NCBI RefSeq assembly: GCF_002102185.1
Contig: NZ_LQOW01000033.1
Coordinates: 1-64,000 of the forward strand
Direction of reading: 5' to 3'
Origin: Mycobacterium fragae
GTDB lineage: Bacteria > Actinomycetota > Actinomycetes > Mycobacteriales > Mycobacteriaceae
Length of the DNA stretch: 64,000 nucleotides
The notes beneath the pieces are model-generated. The model did no database searches. It had not been told where the DNA came from and saw only the letters and a program-made list of their open reading frames with translations. Position 1 is the stretch's first letter. Each line of letters begins with the position of its first letter. Shown piece after piece: positions 24,993 to 33,593 of this stretch. The position numbers were made by a program, and so were the translations under genes.

Positions 24993-25784
24993 ATGGGCAA
25001 ACCCTCTCGCGCCGCTGCCCAGGCGCCCACCGCAACTTCAGCCGCGGCCGACCGTCGTTGGACTTCGGAAACTCGGCTGGGCTTGGTGCGACGGGCACGC
25101 CGAATGAATCGTGCACTGGCACAAGCCTTTCCACACGTATATTGCGAGTTAGATTTCAGGAACCCACTTGAGCTGACGGTGGCCACGATCTTGTCGGCGC
25201 AGAGCACCGACAAGCGGGTGAACCTCACCACCCCGGCGCTGTTCGCCCGGTATCGGACCGCGCGGGACTATGCGCAAGCGAACCGCGAAGAATTAGAAAA
25301 CCTCATCCGCCCCACCGGTTTCTATCGCAACAAGGCGAATGCGTTGATCGGGCTGGGGCAAGCCTTGGTCGAGCGGTTCGACGGCGAGGTGCCCGCCAGC
25401 ATGGAAGAGTTGGTGACGCTGCCCGGAATCGGACGCAAGACCGCCAACGTCATCCTCGGAAACGCATTCGGAGTTCCGGGCATCACCGTTGACACCCATT
25501 TCAAGCGGCTGGTCCGGCGGTGGCGATGGACGGCCGAGGATGACCCGGTGAAGATCGAGCACGCCGTCGGCGAACTCATCGAACGCGACGAGTGGACACT
25601 GCTCAGCCACCGGGTGATCTTCCACGGGCGCCGGGTATGCCACGCTCGCAAACCGGCCTGCGGGGTGTGCGTGCTGGCCAAGGACTGTCCCTCGTTCGGG
25701 ACCGGGCCCACCGAACCGGAGATCGCCGCGGCGCTGGTGCAGGGCCCGGAGACCCAGCACCTGCTTGCATTGGCGGGCTTGTAG
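24993..25784 (+). CDS. nth: Endonuclease III, DNA glycosylase/AP lyase
   Basis: A 263-residue enzyme of base excision repair that removes oxidised pyrimidines and nicks abasic sites. The helix-hairpin-helix LPGIGRKTANVI holds the catalytic lysine region, and VDTHFKRL holds the catalytic aspartate. The [4Fe-4S] cluster ligands are in CHARKPACGVCVLAKDC (C-x6-C-x2-C-x5-C). ATG 24993 has GAAGG five bases upstream; further in-frame codons upstream do not look coding. It begins a tight operon with the thioredoxin-like, Nudix and marP genes. Confidence 0.96.
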   Translation: MGKPSRAAAQAPTATSAAADRRWTSETRLGLVRRARRMNRALAQAFPHVYCELDFRNPLELTVATILSAQSTDKRVNLTTPALFARYRTARDYAQANREELENLIRPTGFYRNKANALIGLGQALVERFDGEVPASMEELVTLPGIGRKTANVILGNAFGVPGITVDTHFKRLVRRWRWTAEDDPVKIEHAVGELIERDEWTLLSHRVIFHGRRVCHARKPACGVCVLAKDCPSFGTGPTEPEIAAALVQGPETQHLLALAGL

Positions 25785-25794
25785 GCCACTGGCG

Positions 25795-26433
25795 ATGAGC
25801 GCTCGGACCGGCTGGACCGTCGCGATCTTGGCTGCGATCGTGGCCCTGCTCGGCGCGTTGCTGGTTGAAATGCGCGACACATACCACCTGTCCTCCCCAC
25901 CACCGACGAGCGGCCCCAGCCGCGAACACCGCGACGCCGACACTCCCGCGGCGTTGGCCGGTCCGCGGCATCGTGCCAACCTGCCGCCGTGTCCGCCCCC
26001 CGGTGACAGTGCAGGTCCGCCGGTGTTGCGCGGTATCACGGTCGAATGCGCAGCCGACGGCTCGACGGTCGACGTCGCCCGCGCGCTGGCCGGGCGCCGC
26101 GTGGTGCTCAACCTGTGGGCGTACTGGTGCCAACCCTGCAAGGCCGAATTACCCGCGATGGCCGAGTATCAGCGGCGCGTCGGCTCGGCTGTGACCGTGG
26201 TGACCGTGCACCAGGACGAGAACGAGACGGCCGCCCTGCTGCGGCTGGCGCAACTGGATGTCCGGCTGCCGACGCTGCAGGACGGTCGGCGGAAAGTCGC
26301 GGCGGCGTTGCGGGTACCTAATGTGATGCCCGCGACGGTGGTGTTGGCCTCGGACGGTAGCGTTGCGCAGACCCTGCCGCGAGCCTTCGCCACCGCCGAC
26401 GAGATCGAGGCTGCGGTCGGAGGTCGGGAGTGA
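25795..26433 (+). CDS. Membrane-anchored thioredoxin-like protein (Rv3673c-like)
   Basis: A 212-residue TlpA/ResA-type protein. One membrane helix (8-26) anchors it, a proline-rich linker follows, and the thioredoxin fold carries the active site WCQPC (111-115), with the cis-proline region VMPATVVL further on. Two more cysteines, Cys66 and Cys85, flank the linker and could form a structural disulfide. It should work outside the membrane in thiol redox reactions. It starts 10 bases after nth and is followed by the Nudix gene 16 bases later. Confidence 0.88.
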   Translation: MSARTGWTVAILAAIVALLGALLVEMRDTYHLSSPPPTSGPSREHRDADTPAALAGPRHRANLPPCPPPGDSAGPPVLRGITVECAADGSTVDVARALAGRRVVLNLWAYWCQPCKAELPAMAEYQRRVGSAVTVVTVHQDENETAALLRLAQLDVRLPTLQDGRRKVAAALRVPNVMPATVVLASDGSVAQTLPRAFATADEIEAAVGGRE

Positions 26434-26449
26434 GACCAGGGAGGCTCGG

Positions 26450-27211
26450 GTGAGCGCTGCGATTCCGCTGACGCCCGAGCTCGGCCCGCCCTGGCTGCGT
26501 CCGCTGGTCGACAACGCCGATCACGTGCCGGCGGCCGCCCGGCGCCGGCTGCCGGCCGACGTGCTGGCCATGGTCACCGCCGCCCACGCGACGGCCAAGT
26601 TGCGCAAAGACCGCCGCGACGCGGCCGTGCTGGTGCTGTTCTCCGGACCGCCGTCTGACCAGCCCGACGGCGGTCCCCCGGACGACGCCGACCTGCTGCT
26701 GACAGTGCGGGCCTCCACATTGCGCCACCATGCAGGGCAGGCGGCCTTTCCTGGCGGCGCAACCGATCCGGATGACGACGGCCCGGTGGCCACCGCGCTG
26801 CGAGAGGCGCGCGAAGAGACCGGCATCGATCCCAACAGGCTGCATCCACTGGCCACGCTGGAGCGAACGTTCATCGCGCCGTCGGGTTTTCACGTTGTGC
26901 CGGTGCTGGCGTATTCACCCGACCCGGGGCCGGTGGCCGTCGTCGACGCGGCCGAGACGGCGGTCGTGGCCCGGGTTCCGGTGCGGGCGTTCATCAATCC
27001 GGAGAACAGGCTGATGGTGTACCGCCGCACCTTCAGCCGCCGCTTCGCCGGACCGGCGTTCCTGTTGAACGAGATGCTGGTTTGGGGTTTCACAGGTCAG
27101 GTGATTTCGGCGATGCTGGACGTGGCGGGTTGGGCAAAGCCCTGGGACAGCAGCGACATCCGTGAGCTGGACGAAGCGATGGCCTTGGTCGGCGACGAAG
27201 GTGATGAATGA
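26450..27211 (+). CDS. Nudix CoA pyrophosphatase (Rv3672c-like)
   Basis: A 253-residue Nudix hydrolase. The Nudix box is GGATDPDDDGPVATALREAR followed by EETGI (102-126). Just before it, LLLTVRASTLRHHAGQAAF (82-100) matches the CoA-specific NuCoA motif LLTxRSxxLRxHxGQ. The enzyme is therefore expected to split coenzyme A or its thioesters into phosphopantetheine and 3',5'-ADP. The GTG start at 26450 has GGGAGG upstream. The stop overlaps the start of marP (ATGA at 27208). Confidence 0.92.
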   Translation: MSAAIPLTPELGPPWLRPLVDNADHVPAAARRRLPADVLAMVTAAHATAKLRKDRRDAAVLVLFSGPPSDQPDGGPPDDADLLLTVRASTLRHHAGQAAFPGGATDPDDDGPVATALREAREETGIDPNRLHPLATLERTFIAPSGFHVVPVLAYSPDPGPVAVVDAAETAVVARVPVRAFINPENRLMVYRRTFSRRFAGPAFLLNEMLVWGFTGQVISAMLDVAGWAKPWDSSDIRELDEAMALVGDEGDE

Positions 27212-28404
27212 TGACCTCCTCTCAGTGGCTCGACATCGGTGTGCTTGGCGTCGCTCTCCTCGCGGCGATATCGGGTTGGCGCTCAGGCGCACTCGGCTCG
27301 CTTTTGTCATTCGTCGGTGTGCTGCTGGGAGGGTTTGCCGGCATGCTGCTGGCCCCGCACCTCTTCGGCCGCATCAATTCTGATCCTGCCAGGTCGTTCG
27401 CGGGGCTTTTCTTGGTCCTAGTGCTGGTCGTCGTCGGTGAGGTCGCGGGTGTGGTGCTGGGTCGCGCGGTGCGCGGGGCGATCCACAGCCGTACACTCCG
27501 GTTCTTCGACTCTTTGGTCGGGGTGGTCGTGCAGGTGGTAGTGGTGCTGGTCGCGGTGTGGCTGGTAGCGACGCCGTTGACGTCGTTGTCTAGTCTGCCC
27601 AATCTAGCTGCCGCCGTGCGGGGTTCGCGGGTACTGGCTCAAGTCAACGAGTTAGCGCCGCCGTGGCTGAAGAAGGTGCCCGACCGATTGTCGCCGCTGA
27701 TTGATGCCTCTGGTTTCCGTCAGGTGCTGGGTGATCGGTTCAGGCGCACCCCAATTGCGGCGGTGGGGGCACCGGATGCGGCGCTGGCCAGCAACCCTGT
27801 GGTGGCGGCCACCCAACCCAGCGTGCTGAAGATCCGCGCGATCGCCCCCGATTGCCAGAAAGTGTTGGAGGGCAGTGGCTTTGTGCTTTCCCCCGATCGG
27901 GTGATGACCAACGCGCATGTCGTGGCCGGCGCAAACAGCGTCACCGTGGAGGCGAACGGCAACCCGTATAACGCAACTGTGGTGTCCTACGATCCAACCG
28001 TCGACATCGCGATCCTCTCCGTCTCCAACTTGCCGTCCGGACCGCTGGCCTTCGCAGACGCGCCAGCGAAACCGGACGCCGACGCGCTGGTGCTGGGTTA
28101 TCCCGGCGGCGGGGGATTCGTGGCCACGCCGGCCAGGATCCGGGAAACCATCGAGCTGTCCGGTCCTGATATCTACCGGAACGCGACGGTCAACCGCGAG
28201 GTGTACACCATCAGAGCCACTGTGGAACAAGGCAATTCGGGCGGGCCGCTGATCGACTTGGATGGCCATGTGCTCGGTGTGGTGTTCGGCGCAGCGGTCG
28301 ACGACAACGACACCGGCTTCGTCCTGACCGCCAAGGAAGTGGCCGGTCAGCTTGCGGCGATCGGTGACACCGCGCCGGTGAACACCGGGTCGTGTGTCAG
28401 CTGA
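27208..28404 (+). CDS. marP: Acid-resistance periplasmic serine protease MarP
   Basis: A 398-residue membrane protein. Four membrane helices span residues 8-125 (CvpA-like domain), followed by a chymotrypsin-like protease domain outside the membrane. The triad is His236 in TNAHV, Asp265 in VDIAI and Ser343 in GNSGGP. Cys215 and Cys396 match the pair that forms the regulating disulfide in the M. tuberculosis enzyme. MarP keeps cytoplasmic pH in acid and activates the peptidoglycan hydrolase RipA there. The last 8 bases overlap the end of ephE. Confidence 0.96.
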   Translation: MMTSSQWLDIGVLGVALLAAISGWRSGALGSLLSFVGVLLGGFAGMLLAPHLFGRINSDPARSFAGLFLVLVLVVVGEVAGVVLGRAVRGAIHSRTLRFFDSLVGVVVQVVVVLVAVWLVATPLTSLSSLPNLAAAVRGSRVLAQVNELAPPWLKKVPDRLSPLIDASGFRQVLGDRFRRTPIAAVGAPDAALASNPVVAATQPSVLKIRAIAPDCQKVLEGSGFVLSPDRVMTNAHVVAGANSVTVEANGNPYNATVVSYDPTVDIAILSVSNLPSGPLAFADAPAKPDADALVLGYPGGGGFVATPARIRETIELSGPDIYRNATVNREVYTIRATVEQGNSGGPLIDLDGHVLGVVFGAAVDDNDTGFVLTAKEVAGQLAAIGDTAPVNTGSCVS

Positions 28405-29362
28405 CCGGTGACCGGTAGACCCGTTCCAGGAACCGCATCAGGTAGCTGTTGACTTCCTCCGGCGCCTCTTCGTGACTGAAATGTCCTGCGCCGGAGATTG
28501 ATACGTAACGACCGTGCGGTGCATAGCGTTGGGTGCGGTCAACCGGATCCGCGAGCACGTACGGATCGGCCTCACCTCGGATGTGCAGCATGGGGATGCC
28601 GAGCGGTCGGCTCATCGACCTCATGAACCGCCGACCCTCGTCACGTAACTGGCTCCGCACCGCCCAACGCTGATATTCCAGTGCGGAGTGCGCGGCCGAC
28701 GGAATTCGGATCGCTTGCCGCAAATGATGGACGGTCTCGGAAAAGTCCTCGGACGCGACCCATTTGGCGCTCGCGCGACTACGGAGCAGGCGCTCGATCT
28801 CCCTGGCATCATGCCGAGTCAACGAGCGCTCCGGCCACAGCGGTATCTGGTAACGCAGTAGCGACGGCAACAGCGCACGGCGCTGATCGCGCTGGGTCAG
28901 TGCCGATCTGCGCAACGCGGCCGGGTGGGGCGAGCTGATCACGGCGATGGCGCGCACCAGCCGGGGGTGCAGCACCGAGGTGGCCCAGCAGACCAGGCCC
29001 CCGTCGGCATGGCCGACCAGGGTTGCCGAGGTATGACCCAGCGCCCGGATCAGTCCCGCGGTGTCACCGGCGAGCGTCCACCCGTCATAGCCGCGCGGAG
29101 GCTTGTCGCTGCCGCCGTAACCGCGCAAATCCACCGCGACCAGGCGAGCGCCGCGCAGCCCGCGTAGCTGGTGACGCCAGGACCACCAGAACGAGGCGAA
29201 GCCGTGCAGCATGATCACCAGCGGGCGCGCCGTCAGAGGTGTGGCCGCATCCTGCCCGGCGGGCGCCGCCTCGACGACTTGAAACCGGATGCCGTTGGCG
29301 TGGACGTCCAGATGCCGCCATGGCCCGCCAATGCGGGTCACCGACGGATCTGGTGGTGCCAT
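28397..29362 (-). CDS. ephE: Alpha/beta hydrolase, epoxide-hydrolase-like EphE
   Basis: A 321-residue alpha/beta hydrolase. The oxyanion HGF is at 53-55 and the nucleophile elbow is VGHADGG with Asp120, as in epoxide hydrolases and haloalkane dehalogenases; the final histidine is in GAGHFSHEEAP. Two tyrosines are needed in the lid of true epoxide hydrolases; YQIPLW and EYQRW offer candidates but this is unproven. It starts at the base next to the stop of the holin-like gene on the same strand, so the two are one operon. Confidence 0.9.
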   Translation of the reverse strand: MAPPDPSVTRIGGPWRHLDVHANGIRFQVVEAAPAGQDAATPLTARPLVIMLHGFASFWWSWRHQLRGLRGARLVAVDLRGYGGSDKPPRGYDGWTLAGDTAGLIRALGHTSATLVGHADGGLVCWATSVLHPRLVRAIAVISSPHPAALRRSALTQRDQRRALLPSLLRYQIPLWPERSLTRHDAREIERLLRSRASAKWVASEDFSETVHHLRQAIRIPSAAHSALEYQRWAVRSQLRDEGRRFMRSMSRPLGIPMLHIRGEADPYVLADPVDRTQRYAPHGRYVSISGAGHFSHEEAPEEVNSYLMRFLERVYRSPVS

Positions 29363-29881
29363 CTACCAACCCGAGGGGTCGGCGGGTGTCCCGCCGGCAT
29401 TGAGTGCCTGCTGGCCGGACTTGTCGTGACCGGGGGTGAAAGCGGTGCGGGTCTCCTTCACCGATTCGATGGTCTGCCGTGGTCCGCGAATGCGCCGCAC
29501 CTTCAAATAGCCGAACAGCGCCAGCACCGCGGTGACCACCACCATGATCCCGAACACGATCAGGAACGCCACCCAGCGCCACAGCCAGGTATCGAGCAGT
29601 TCGGCGACGAAGAAGAAGAAAAAGAAGGTCGAGTAGAACAGCACGACCAGCGCCGAGATGAAGTAGACGCTGCCGGTAAGGCCTTTCTTGACATCGCGGG
29701 TGATCTCGGCGCGGGCCAGTTCCACCTCGGCGCGCACCAGCGTCGACATCTGCGCCGTGGCGTCCTTGACCAGCTCACCGATCGACGGTTCGACGGCTGT
29801 GGCGTGCGGGTCGGTCAACGGAATCGTGGTCAGCGTGCGGGGCACCCCGTCACCCGCGTTCTTTCGACCTGGCTTGCTCAC
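29363..29881 (-). CDS. Phage-holin-superfamily membrane protein (Rv3669-like)
   Basis: A 172-residue protein with an amphipathic helix (VKDATAQMSTLVRAEVELAR) followed by two membrane helices (about 76-98 and 104-128), the shape of the actinobacterial 'phage holin family/DUF1469' proteins; no lysis role is implied. The first membrane helix contains six phenylalanines in a row, encoded by a TTC/TTT run (plus strand 29609-29626). GTG start at 29881 gives MSKPGRKN. It is just upstream of ephE and divergent from the secreted protease. Confidence 0.82.
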   Translation of the reverse strand: MSKPGRKNAGDGVPRTLTTIPLTDPHATAVEPSIGELVKDATAQMSTLVRAEVELARAEITRDVKKGLTGSVYFISALVVLFYSTFFFFFFVAELLDTWLWRWVAFLIVFGIMVVVTAVLALFGYLKVRRIRGPRQTIESVKETRTAFTPGHDKSGQQALNAGGTPADPSGW

Positions 29882-30060
29882 AGGCGTCCTCCCGGTTCGC
29901 TGTCGTCGCGGTTCATGTTGCCATGTGGTCCGGTGGTGGACGAGGCCAACCGGACACGCCAAACGCCGTCGGAGGGTGAACACTGGTGGGGTAGGGACCA
30001 CGCTAGACTGACGCCGGCCCATTCGGGTTCGCGTCCTGGCCTGTCGACGGGAGTATCGCT

Positions 30061-30786
30061 GTGCAGACCGCGCACCGCCGGCTGTTTCGGGTCGCGGCGG
30101 CGTTGGTGGCGGTGACATCGCTCGGGCTGCTCGGCGCGCATGATGTGCCCGCGGGAGCCGACGACAAGGTTCCCCTCGGCGGCGGCGCGGGCATCGTCGT
30201 CAACGGGGACACCTTTTGCACCCTGACCGCCATCGGCAACGACAACAAGGGCCAACTCATCGGGTTCACCTCCGCGCACTGCGGGGGTCCGGGCGCGTCC
30301 GTCGCCGCCGAGGCCGCGCAGAACCGCGGACCGGTGGGGACCATGGTGGCCGGCAATGACAACCTCGACTACGCGGTCATCCAGTTCGAGCCGGACAAGG
30401 TAGCCCCGGTATCCAACTTCGGCGGCTTCGCGATCAACGGCATCGGACCCGATCCGGCCGCCGGCCAAGTCGTCTGCAAGGACGGCCGCACCACCGGTGA
30501 TTCCTGCGGCGTCACGTTCGGTCCTGGCCAAGACCCGGGCACCATCGTCGCCCAGCTCTGCGGGCAGCCCGGCGACTCGGGCGGGCCGGTCACCGCCAAC
30601 AACCAGCTGGTCGGGATGATCCACGGCGCCTTCAGCGAGCTTCTGCCGGGCTGCATTATCAAATACGTCCCGCTGCACACCCCGGCCGTCGTCGTCTCGA
30701 TCAACGCCGTGCTGGCCGACCTCGCCGCAAAGAACCGGCCCGGCGCCGGGTTCGTCCCGGTCGCGGGCGGGGCATCGGCTACTTAG
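30061..30786 (+). CDS. Secreted chymotrypsin-like serine protease (Rv3668c-like)
   Basis: A 241-residue exported protease. A signal peptide covers about 1-33 (RRLFRVAAALVAVTSLGLLGA, cut near ADD). The catalytic triad is His73 in TSAHC, Asp103 in NLDYAV and Ser173 in GDSGGP. Cys53 and Cys74 can form the usual histidine-loop disulfide. This is the S1 streptogrisin/alpha-lytic type without a pro-domain of the usual length. The tail is alanine/glycine-rich (GFVPVAGGASAT). GTG start. It converges on acs, with no gap. Confidence 0.92.
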   Translation: MQTAHRRLFRVAAALVAVTSLGLLGAHDVPAGADDKVPLGGGAGIVVNGDTFCTLTAIGNDNKGQLIGFTSAHCGGPGASVAAEAAQNRGPVGTMVAGNDNLDYAVIQFEPDKVAPVSNFGGFAINGIGPDPAAGQVVCKDGRTTGDSCGVTFGPGQDPGTIVAQLCGQPGDSGGPVTANNQLVGMIHGAFSELLPGCIIKYVPLHTPAVVVSINAVLADLAAKNRPGAGFVPVAGGASAT

Positions 30787-32745
30787 TTACTTAGCGGCGC
30801 GGATCGCGTCGAACACGCCTGGGTCGAGCAGCGTCGAGGTGTCCCCGAGTTCCCGATTCTCGGCGATGTCGCGCAGCAGCCGGCGCATGATCTTGCCGCT
30901 GCGGGTCTTCGGCAGTTCGGGCACCACATGCAGTTCGCGCGGCCGGGCGATCGGCGAGATCTCTTTGGCCACTTGGCCGCGCAGCTCGTCGATGATCTCT
31001 TCGCCCACGGTCTCGGGTTGATCAGCATCCAGAACGACGAACGCGCAGATCGCCTGACCGGTGTCCTCATCGGTGGCACCGACCACCGCGGCCTCGGCCA
31101 CCCCCGAGTGGCCGACCAGTGCCGACTCCACCTCGGCGGTGGAGATGCGATGCCCGGACACGTTCATCACGTCGTCGATGCGGCCCACCACCCAGATGTC
31201 GCCGTCGGGGTCGTAGCGGGCGCTGTCGCCCGCGAAATACCAGCCCTGGTCGGCGAACTTGGACCAGTACGTTTCCCGGTAGCGGTCCGGGTCGCCCCAG
31301 ATGCCGCGCAGCATGCCCGGCCAGGGCTGGTCGATGATCAGGTATCCGGTGGCGTGCTCACCCTCGTCGGTCGACGGGGGTGAGAGTTGGTTGCCGTCGT
31401 CGTCGACGATTTTGGCCGAGATGCCCGGCAGCGGCCGCATCGCCGAACCCGGCTTGGCCGCGGCGATCCCGGGCAGCGGGGAGATCATCGCGGCGCCGGT
31501 CTCGGTCTGCCACCAGGTGTCCACCACCGGGGTGCTGCCGGCGCCGACCACGTTGCGATACCACCGCCAGGCCTCCGGGTTGATCGGCTCGCCGACGGAC
31601 CCGAGCAGCCGCAGGCTGGACAGGTCATGGGCGTCCGGGATCTCACGGCCCCACTTCATGAACGTGCGGATCAGCGTTGGCGCTGCGTAATAGATTGTCG
31701 CGCCGTACTTTTCGATGATCTCGAAGTGCCGATGCTGGCTGGGTGCGTCGGGTGTGCCCTCGTAGATGATCTGCGTGACGCCGTTGGACAACGGGCCGTA
31801 GACGCTGTAGGTGTGCCCGGTGACCCAGCCGATGTCGGCGGTGCACCAGAACACGTCTCTCTCCGGCTTGGTGTCGAAGATGGCGTGGTGGGTGTAGGAA
31901 GTCTGGGTGAGATAGCCGCCGCTGGTGTGCATGATGCCCTTGGGCTTACCGGTGGTGCCCGAGGTGTACAGCAGGAACAGCGGATGCTCGGCGTCGAACG
32001 CCTCCGGGCTGTGTTCGGCCGGCGCGGGGTCGACGACGTCGTGCCACCATAGGTCGCGGCCGTCCGTCCACGGCACGTCGATCCCGGTGCGACGCACCAC
32101 CACGACGTGCTCGATGGTCTCCGTGTCAGCGACCGCTTCGTCGGCCGCCTCCTTGAGCGGTGCCGGCTTGCCGCGCCGGAACTGCCCGTCTGCGGTGATC
32201 AGCAGTTTGGCCTCAGCGTCGTCGATCCTCGCGGCCAGCGCCTTGGCGGTGAAGCCGGCGAACACGACGCTGTGCATGAGGCCCAGCCGCGCGCAGGCCA
32301 ACATCGCGACAATGGCCTCCGGGATCATCGGCAGGTAGATGGCGACCCGGTCACCGGCGACCAGACCGAGGTCGGTCAAGGCGTTGGCGGCCTTGCACAC
32401 CTCGGCTTGCAAGTCGGAGTAGGTGAGACTGCGACCGTCATCGACCGGCTCGCCCTCCCAGTGGATGGCGACTCGGTCGCCGTGGCCGGCTTCGACATGG
32501 CGGTCCACGCAGTTGTAGGCGACGTTGAGCGTGCCGCCGACAAACCATCTGGCGAACGGTGCAGCCGACCAGTCCAGCACCTGCTCGAATGGCGTCGCCC
32601 AGGACAGCCGGTCAGCCTGCTTGCCCCAGAACGCCAGCCGGTGCTGCTCGGCCTCGCGGTACAACTCGGCAGTCGCGTTGGCGTGCTCGGCGAACTCCTC
32701 CGGCGGCGGATAAGACTTCATCGCCTCGGCATGCGTTTCGGTCAC
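30787..32745 (-). CDS. acs: Acetyl-CoA synthetase
   Basis: A 652-residue AMP-forming acetyl-CoA synthetase, the usual length. It makes acetyl-CoA from acetate, ATP and CoA. The phosphate loop YTSGTTGKPKG is visible, with the hinge region GHRIS and the C-terminal KTRSGKIMRR whose lysine is acetylated by a cAMP-controlled acetyltransferase in mycobacteria to switch the enzyme off. GTG 32745 (MTETHAEAMKSYPPP) is chosen because homologues start there; frame upstream belongs to a neighbouring gene. It lies 23 bases after the LppU-like gene on the same strand. Confidence 0.96.
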   Translation of the reverse strand: MTETHAEAMKSYPPPEEFAEHANATAELYREAEQHRLAFWGKQADRLSWATPFEQVLDWSAAPFARWFVGGTLNVAYNCVDRHVEAGHGDRVAIHWEGEPVDDGRSLTYSDLQAEVCKAANALTDLGLVAGDRVAIYLPMIPEAIVAMLACARLGLMHSVVFAGFTAKALAARIDDAEAKLLITADGQFRRGKPAPLKEAADEAVADTETIEHVVVVRRTGIDVPWTDGRDLWWHDVVDPAPAEHSPEAFDAEHPLFLLYTSGTTGKPKGIMHTSGGYLTQTSYTHHAIFDTKPERDVFWCTADIGWVTGHTYSVYGPLSNGVTQIIYEGTPDAPSQHRHFEIIEKYGATIYYAAPTLIRTFMKWGREIPDAHDLSSLRLLGSVGEPINPEAWRWYRNVVGAGSTPVVDTWWQTETGAAMISPLPGIAAAKPGSAMRPLPGISAKIVDDDGNQLSPPSTDEGEHATGYLIIDQPWPGMLRGIWGDPDRYRETYWSKFADQGWYFAGDSARYDPDGDIWVVGRIDDVMNVSGHRISTAEVESALVGHSGVAEAAVVGATDEDTGQAICAFVVLDADQPETVGEEIIDELRGQVAKEISPIARPRELHVVPELPKTRSGKIMRRLLRDIAENRELGDTSTLLDPGVFDAIRAAK

Positions 32746-32768
32746 GTTTGCGAGCGTAGTCAGTTGGG

Positions 32769-33557
32769 TCAGTTTTCGAATCGCTGCAGGCAGTACAGCC
32801 GGGCCGGAGTCGGATAGGAGACCGCTTTGGTTCCGGCCAGACACAACGCGGCATCCGAGCTACCATCGACACGTTTGACGACCCTGATCCGCGGGTTCGA
32901 GCCATCGCAGGCCGTCGCGACAAACGTCGGGTCCGTCGCCCCGCCGGACATCGAGTAGCACTGACCCTGCTTGAGGTTGACCATCAGGCAGAAGGTGGTG
33001 GTCCCGTCGAAAAGAAACGAGTAGTCGGAGCCCTCACGCTTGCCGTCCGGGCACTTCGCGGAGCTACCCCCCTTGCTGGCGACCTCCAATGTCGAGTCAG
33101 GCTTGTCGCAGTCCTGCGGTTTCGGAGTCAGACTGGGATCCCGAGTACTGAATGCACTGATGCATTGACCGACATTTGCGGAACCAGCCGAGCGGCCGGC
33201 TCGTGAGGCCGCATCGACCACGCCGCCAAGGATCCCCAGCACGCCGAATCCCAGCAGGATCGACCCCACGACGATCAGCGCTGTGCCCGACGACCCAGGT
33301 CGGGGCGGCGCCGGATAGCCGGTCGGGTAATACGGTCGGTGCGTCGGCGGCTGGGGAGGGCCCGGCTGGTAAGGGTAGGGATAGCCATACGGATACGGCA
33401 TGGGCGCGTTGGTAAACGGCGGTAGCCGGCGACGTCGTGCACGCTGCTGAAGACCGACGATCAATAGGATCACTCCCAAAAGAGGGATGCCGATCATCCC
33501 GATCAGAAAACCAACGTGCTCGGCGACGCTACCCTCGGCGAGTTCGGTGACGGTCAC
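32769..33557 (-). CDS. Membrane protein with LppU-like cysteine-rich outer domain
   Basis: A 262-residue protein. One membrane helix near 16-37, then a proline/tyrosine-rich stretch (PYPYGYPYPYQPGPPQP and so on), a second helix near 100-120, and an outer domain with eight cysteines. The outer part shows two copies of the pattern GxC...C...C (VGQCISAF to AKCPDGK, then QGQCYSMSG to ALCLAGT), like LppU/SCO3897-type proteins. GTG 33557 is chosen. It is divergent from dppA with only 36 bases between starts, and precedes acs. Role unknown; probably in the cell envelope. Confidence 0.75.
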   Translation of the reverse strand: MTVTELAEGSVAEHVGFLIGMIGIPLLGVILLIVGLQQRARRRRLPPFTNAPMPYPYGYPYPYQPGPPQPPTHRPYYPTGYPAPPRPGSSGTALIVVGSILLGFGVLGILGGVVDAASRAGRSAGSANVGQCISAFSTRDPSLTPKPQDCDKPDSTLEVASKGGSSAKCPDGKREGSDYSFLFDGTTTFCLMVNLKQGQCYSMSGGATDPTFVATACDGSNPRIRVVKRVDGSSDAALCLAGTKAVSYPTPARLYCLQRFEN

Positions 33558-33593
33558 GACGGAATTGTAGTGATCACGAACGAGGAGGCTGGT

